Below, one piece after another: positions 20,801 through 25,514 of a stretch of DNA of 25,514 nt. The notes under the pieces are model-generated. The model was given only the letters and a program-made list of their open reading frames with translations, had not been told where the DNA came from and did not search any database. The stretch is from NCBI GenBank assembly GCA_027604665.1, contig JADGIZ010000108.1, forward strand, positions 1 to 25,514, read 5' to 3'. A program made the position numbers and the translations under genes. This DNA is from Polyrhizophydium stewartii. Lineage: Eukaryota; Chytridiomycota; Chytridiomycetes; Rhizophydiales. Every line of letters starts with the position of its first letter. The first letter of the stretch is position 1.

Positions 20801-21070
20801 ACCTCGCGCACGATCTTGCCCTTGCCCAGCTGGACGGCAAGCTCAATGAACTTGAGGATGATGGGCTCGAGCACGCCAATCGGCGAGGCACGGGCACGCT
20901 TCGAGAGCAGCACCTCGTGCAGCAGCGTCAGGGCCGAAGCCTGCTGGTGGACAGAAAGGAGCTCTGGACAGCAACCGTCAGCAGCGAGGCACGGAATCGG
21001 TCGCCCGCAGAGCGCACGCACCCTCGGCACGCTTGACGGCGTTCTCCGGCTTCTGGTAGAAGTGGGACAT
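17828..21070 (-). CDS. TIF32: Translation initiation factor eIF3 subunit a
   Basis: eIF3a is the large scaffold of eIF3, holding the PCI/MPN core and reaching to the 40S mRNA entry and exit sites. Four exons (21070-21022, 20963-20749, 20657-19158, 19072-17828) close in phase to 1002 aa, close to yeast Tif32 (about 960) and shorter than human (about 1380). Seen: the start MSHFYQKPENAVKRAEELLS, typical of the family; helical repeats up to about residue 390; a PCI domain (about 390-500) with YSTIKIESVVQLASLP and KFVMNGCKRGELSIRVNHQS; then a long Glu/Arg/Lys coiled coil (about 560-880) with FRKEEIPLLKKDFEDQQ; and a Pro/Arg-rich tail with a seven-Gln run and loose RRDGP repeats. No key region is missing. 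It diverges from APC5, with 314 bp between the starts. Confidence 0.97.
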
Positions 21071-21384
21071 GGCTGCTCCAAGCGCTGGGCGTCAGCACAA
21101 ACGATCCGAGGGGCTCGGCCGCGACGGCTTCGACTGGGTCTGCTGTCGCTGCAGGCCGTCGCAGCGACGGCGCAGACGAAAGACGAGCAACCGCGGGACA
21201 CCAAACCGGCGCGGGCAGCACGGGCGGCTGCGCCGGCAGCGAGCAGGGCACTGGCACCGCACCTGGCCCCCGATCTTGCAGCCCCAACGATTTTTTTTCT
21301 CGTCCTTGCAACGTCTGTCGCCCCCTGAGGACGCGCCGCGCGACAAAGGAGCGAGCAGGCGGAGGCAGACTTGGCGACACTGGC
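21071..21384. promoter_or_regulatory. Divergent promoter region, eIF3a / APC5
   Basis: These 314 bp between opposed start codons hold both promoters. A run of eight T at 21291-21298 lies about 90 bp upstream of APC5 and resembles the T run in the eRF3/DUF4436 region. No RNA gene, TATA box or conserved ORF is visible; open frames across it are Arg/Ala-rich and unlike protein. Confidence 0.55.
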
Positions 21385-24300
21385 ATGTCCGAGAGCGAGC
21401 ACGCACATCCTGGCGGCGGCGGCGGCGGCGGCGGACGCGCCGCAGGCGCAGCAGAAGACACCGCTGCGCAGCGCGATCAGACCCTGAGCATGCTGCGCCA
21501 GACGCACACCCTCACGCCCACAAGCGTGTTCCTGCTGTACCTCATCCGGAAAGCGCTGCCAAGGGAACGCCCAAATCAGAAAGCGCCGAAGATAGAACTC
21601 GCAGACAACTCCATGGTCGGGCTGCTCGTGTTTATCGCAGACAAGCTCGCCGTGAGTCCACGACTCCAGATTGAGCACTCAAGCTTGTTTGCCCCCGCTC
21701 ACCCTCCGCTCCGCCGCGCCATGCAGGGCGATCCCGGCGAAGATGCCAGCCTGAGTCGCGAACCAGAGACGCTCGCCAGCTTTGCCTCCAAGCTGCGCAA
21801 TATCCGCTTCTTCAGGAAAGAGATCAAGGAAGCGACCAACGAAACGACCAACGAAGCGACCAAAAGAAAGTACGAGGAAGACTCCGAGGAGGACTCTGAG
21901 GAAGAGGCCGAGGAAGACAACGAGGGAAAGACCTTTGAGGAGATCGCTCTTCAATTCGCAGAGGTCATCAAAAGCATCTATTCTTTGGACGTATTCATGA
22001 AACGAGTCCGATCGGACATCAAAAAGACGGTGGGTCCATGTCGGCACAGCCGCCGTCCGCTTGTTGCACATATGCTGAGGCTATTCTTGTCCAGAAAACC
22101 AACAACGACAGCCCGCTTCTCGTGTTCATGCGCGAGTGCGCGCTTGCATACAAGCTGATGGACTTTGACCAGATCGCGCATCTTTTCGATGATATCAAGG
22201 CATTTTGTTGCCAACCCAGCAGCTTGTCGCGTGTGTTGCTTCGCATGCTGTGCGAAGCCTGCTCGCCAAGCTGGGCGTGCTAACACACAGAGGCGTAAGA
22301 TCAAGCCGGTGCACTCATGCACGGATCGTTGGACATGAGCTTCACTCTCGCCGAGCAGTTCGTCGACAAGCAGATTCATCTCATTGAAGGTGACCAGCAC
22401 CGCGCGACCACACGGAACAGCGCCGACAGCCGACAGCCGACTGACGTGTAAGTGCCCAAAGAATCATCCAAGGTCGCCGCGCCGGCCTGGCTGCGCGAGC
22501 AGCTGCGGCGCATCACCGAGTCGATGCCCTCCCTGTCCAAAGCACACTACTTGGCGTGAGACACGCAGGATGTTGGCCGGCCGGAGCGCCATGGAGCTTA
22601 CTTCGACTCTCGACAGATATCTGGTCCATCTGCATGCAGGCGAAATCGACAGCGCCGTGACAACGCTTTGTCGCTTCGTTGATTCTGTGTTTGAGCTGGC
22701 CGACGGAACGTAAGCCATGTGCATCTTGCGCTGCCGTGCGGCACTGGTCGGCTCACGCCATGCGCAGAATGTCATACAACCAGAGACACCACTATGCAAT
22801 CGTCAACCTCGCAGCGCTCTATGCCCGCGCTGGATACCCGCAGCTCGCACTCAGCGCGTTGAACCAAGCCTTCCCGATTGCGCATGAGGCAGGCGACGAG
22901 ATGTGCATGAGCTACTTGCTGTCGTGGCTCCACCGCCTGTGCGTCGAGCTGGGCCGTGACACGATCATGGAGAGCGCCCAAGGCACGATTCCAAGCGAGA
23001 AGCACATGCTCGATGCGCTGACCGAGGACACCAAGAGCCGTGGCCAGCACCAACTTCTTGTGCTTGCGTACCTGTCCAAGGCGCGGTGGGGCCTGATTCA
23101 GGGCAAGACGCCTGTCTATGTGCTGCATGCATTGCAGATTGCGTCGTCCTTGGCTGAGCACTATGGCCTCGAAGGGCTTGCGGCCAAGACCGAGATTGCG
23201 CGCGCCGGGATCTACGACGCGTACGGCAACACGCGGCTGGCCGCGGCGACGCTGCAGCAGGTCTTGCTCGAAAACCACAAGCACGTGGCCGCCGACGACT
23301 TGGCCGTGGCTCTCTCCAAGCTCGCCACCATGGTCAGTAGCCGCTCACATGCGGCGACAACACGCGCTACTGACAGTGCTGTGCTGCTTGCAGGAGGCAT
23401 CGCATGGCCACAACGAAGCCGTCAAGCGGCTTTCCGAGATGGCAGACAGGCAGTTCCCCGCTTCTGGTGCCTTTCACGCGTCGAAACTGTGGATGTTTGC
23501 CTATGGCAAGGTGCTTTTCGAGCGCGAGTGGCTGCGGCTCAAGCCGGCCGAGGCAGAGCGTGCCCTCGCGAACCTCATCAGCAACAGCAGATGGGTCGGC
23601 GAGTCGGAGCGAGTGATCAAAGAATGCGAAGCGCGGCTTGCGGCGATGAACGGACGGCCCCACGAGGTGAGTAGTGCTGTGCGGCCCCGTGTCTTTGTCG
23701 CGGGCGATCTGACGAGCGGTGCGCAGGCCTATCGTCTTCTCCTGCGCCTCACGGAACCGCAGGCCGACTCGACGGCGGAGCCCTCGCTGGACTATATCTG
23801 GTCGATGTTGGATATGGCCGATCTCCTCCTTGTGGGTGGCTGCTTGACGCCTGCCGACGCGGAGCTTTGGCCACAACCGCCTTCCTGCTGACATGCTGGC
23901 CGGGCAAGGAATCGGGCCGCGAAGGCGCCATATCGGCGCTGCCAGTCACGCTGCGCTGCGCTTCTCTTGCAGATCAGTATCATCTTGGACTCGCGCGAAG
24001 CCAGGGCCTGGTTCGGCTGGCGCAGATTCTGCTGCACCTCGAGTATGCTCAGCAGGCGCGGCGACTGGTCGACGAGGTCATGCCAGCGATCCTGGCGCAC
24101 GGCAACGCGCTCGAACGCGGCCGAGTCCTTGTTGTGCATGCACAGGTGCTCATTGCGACTGCATTGCCCTTGTCACCGGGCAACGACCTCGAGGCGGCCG
24201 TGCGTGAGCTGCACAGGGCCGAGATGGGTTGGTTTCTGTTGGTGCCGATGCTGTGGCGCGCCGTGTGCAGCGCTGACCCGCCATTGTGGCGACGCCTTCT

Positions 24301-24437
24301 TCGCAGAGTTTGAGAAGATTGGGGCCCGGCGGCAGCTCGAGCAGTGCCTAGAGTTGTGCATTCTGGCGAGCAACGCCGCGGGAAGAACCGAGGAGCGCGA
24401 CGCTGCATGCGGGCGGCTGCGAGCTCTTGTGCAATAA
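21385..24437 (+). CDS. APC5: Anaphase-promoting complex subunit 5
   Basis: APC5 is a TPR-type scaffold subunit of the APC/C ubiquitin ligase, joining the TPR lobe to the platform. Eleven exons (21385-21651, 21727-22029, 22095-22230, 22300-22389, 22453-22555, 22617-22709, 22768-23332, 23394-23666, 23727-23835, 23973-24227, 24307-24437) close in phase to 774 aa; human APC5 is 755. The ANAPC5 signature (PF12862) spans exons 5-7: KAHYLAYLVHLHAGEIDSAV, YAIVNLAALYARAGYPQLAL, and NQAFPIAHEAGDEMCMSYLL followed by SWL. TPR-like helices fill the rest, ending RTEERDAACGRLRALVQ. Exon 1 opens with a glycine run. Exon 2 holds an acidic insert (EEDSEEDSEEEAEEDNE) before a conserved-looking helix. Two introns (21652-21726, 23667-23726) are multiples of three without stops. 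The TAA stop lies inside an AATAAA, 40 bp before the next gene. Confidence 0.9.
21414..21436 (+). repeat. GGC (glycine-coding) run at the APC5 N-terminus
   Basis: A run of GGC units encodes about eight glycines within the first 20 residues of APC5, a likely disordered extension. Confidence 0.75.
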
Positions 24438-24438
24438 A
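24433..24438 (+). promoter_or_regulatory. AATAAA poly(A) signal overlapping the APC5 stop codon
   Basis: AATAAA at 24433-24438 includes the TAA stop (24435-24437). With the next ATG at 24478, APC5 can have almost no 3' UTR before the downstream gene. The arrangement repeats that of CFAP119. Use of the signal is inferred. Confidence 0.5.
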
Positions 24439-24477
24439 GCATGAATCTGTCGGGGCGACTGTTTGCTCGTCGGCCAA

Positions 24478-25348
24478 ATGCTTGTTGGCAACTCGGACAC
24501 GGACAGCGGCAGCGGCCAGCTGGTCGACGCGGCCGCGGCCGCCGCGGCGGAGCCGCCCGCCAAGATGCCGGCCGCCAGGTCGCCGGCCGCCAAGTCGCAA
24601 AACACCAGCCTGCCGCCCAAGGTCTACGTCGGGCACCTACCGTACAACGTGGCCAAGCGCGAGCTGGAGGAGCTGTTTGGGCGCTACGGCAAGATCCGGT
24701 CGGTCGAGATCAAGCACGGCGGGTACGCCTTTGTCCAGTACGGTGCGTGGGCGGCGCAGTGTGCGGAGAGTGGGGCGCAGGCGCTCGCACGGCAGGCACC
24801 GGGCCGCTGTGCGCGGGACAGGAAGCGCCCGCGCCGGCGCACCTTGTCGCCGGCCCCTTTGAGCAGGAGGCGGCGGGCAGCGGGCACAGGCACGCCGGCG
24901 GAGCACGGCACAACGCCCGGGCATCCCGACACCGCCCGACGGCACAGGAGGCGGGGCGGGCACGGGCAGGGCCCACGGAACAGCAGAGGCCGCATGCGGC
25001 GCCTGCCCGCCGGCCCGCAGCCGCCTCCACGGGCATCGGAGCCCATGTGATGCGGCTGTTGCCTTGTGCGAGGCTGTCGCCCCTCGCACCAGCAGCCACG
25101 ACGACGACGACGACGACGACGCTGACCGCCCGCCCGCCGCTGCCGCCGCGCGCCGGCCCGGCCGCTGCCACTGCGCCCGCCACGTCCCGCGGCCCGCACG
25201 CAGGCACGCTGTCGGAGGCGGAGGAGGCCGTGCGCGCGCTGTCCAACCACCTGTTCGAGAACCGCAAGCTGCTGGTCGAGTTCAGCAACAAGCGCGACGC
25301 CGTGGGCAACTGCTGCCTGCTGTGCGGCATGGACGGGCACTGGGCGCG
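24478..25348 (+). CDS. RRM plus CCHC zinc-knuckle RNA-binding protein (3' part beyond window)
   Basis: Exon 1 (24478-24742) has an Ala-rich start, then half an RRM: RNP2 KVYVGHLPYN and RNP1 HGGYAFVQY. Exon 2 (25204-25348) completes the RRM with LSEAEEAVRALSNHLFENRK and LLVEFSNK, and begins a zinc knuckle, CCLLCGMDGHWAR. The motif is CX2CX4H, with the final Cys expected in exon 3, outside the window. The donor GTGAGT at 25349 is clear; no acceptor is seen before the right edge. RRM followed by a CCHC knuckle is the layout of SRSF7/RSZ splicing factors and of RBM4/Lark, so a role in splicing or mRNA binding is likely; the exact family is open. No RS domain is visible in the part present. The start codon at 24478 is the first in-frame ATG, 40 bp after APC5. 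Confidence 0.82.
24743..25203 (+). other. Long first intron of the RRM/CCHC gene
   Basis: This 461-nt stretch starts GTGCGT and ends CACGCAG. Joining 24742 to 25204 restores the RRM in phase, exactly between beta3 and alpha2. It holds a trinucleotide repeat and very GC-rich sequence. I see no separate gene in it. Confidence 0.75.
25098..25121 (+). repeat. (ACG)8 microsatellite in an intron
   Basis: Eight perfect ACG units lie about 80 nt before the acceptor of the long intron, followed at once by GCTGACC, a candidate branch site. Confidence 0.9.
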
Positions 25349-25514
25349 GTGAGTCGCAGGCCCTCCGCCCTCGGCCGCAACGCGCTGCCGCCGCTCCCCG
25401 CCGCACTCCGTCGCCCCCGCATGGCGCGGCCGCGTCGCGGCGCGGTCGGAGCGCGAGCCTCCGCCCCTCCGCCCCTCCGCCTGCCGGATCCCCGCCCGCA
25501 TCCCCGCCCAGATC

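Noticed and set aside
25081..25203. Translation of the (ACG)8 tract as a poly-Thr or poly-Val protein segment
   Set aside because: The tract lies in an intron whose boundaries are fixed by the RRM reading frame.

Overview
This window is nuclear DNA from a eukaryote with a small, crowded, GC-rich genome. The genes are split by many short introns. I could place about 55; most are 46-100 nt, begin GTGCGT, GTGAGT or GTATGT, carry a CTGAC-like branch site, and end in CAG. In ten of the eleven gene models the reading frame and intron phases close exactly. Genes lie 33-314 bp apart. The content suggests a zoosporic (flagellated) fungus of the chytrid/blastoclad type. Families best known from fungi (DUF4246, DUF4436) and a Sup35/eRF3 with a Q/Y-rich N-terminus occur together with two motile-cilium genes (CFAP119, CFAP161) and the kinetochore subunit SKA3, which yeasts lack. 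The lineage is an inference; I cannot name a species.

Layout, left to right. Positions 81-2946 (+): an ARM/HEAT-like helical protein running in frame into a DUF4246 domain. 3079-6021 (+): a mitochondrial m-AAA protease (AFG3/YTA12 type). 6177-7947 (+): CFAP119, subunit C1a-32 of the central-pair projection. 7981-9256 (+): CFAP161, starting 33 bp after CFAP119. 9405-11636 (+): a 12-exon WD40 protein that I cannot name. 11733-13566 (-): SKA3. 13802-16082 (-): translation release factor eRF3, with a PAM2 motif and a prion-like segment. 16394-17670 (+): a DUF4436 membrane protein, divergent from eRF3. 17828-21070 (-): eIF3a. 21385-24437 (+): APC5 of the anaphase-promoting complex, divergent from eIF3a. 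24478 to beyond the right edge (+): an RRM plus CCHC zinc-knuckle RNA-binding protein.

The genes group by function: CFAP119 and CFAP161 serve the axoneme, eRF3 and eIF3a serve translation, and SKA3 and APC5 serve mitosis. There is no operon logic beyond proximity. I saw no tRNA, rRNA, transposon, CRISPR array or prokaryotic element. The points most worth following up are the ARM-DUF4246 fusion, the ciliary gene pair, the AATAAA signals that contain stop codons, SKA3 itself, and the unusual N-terminal region of eRF3.
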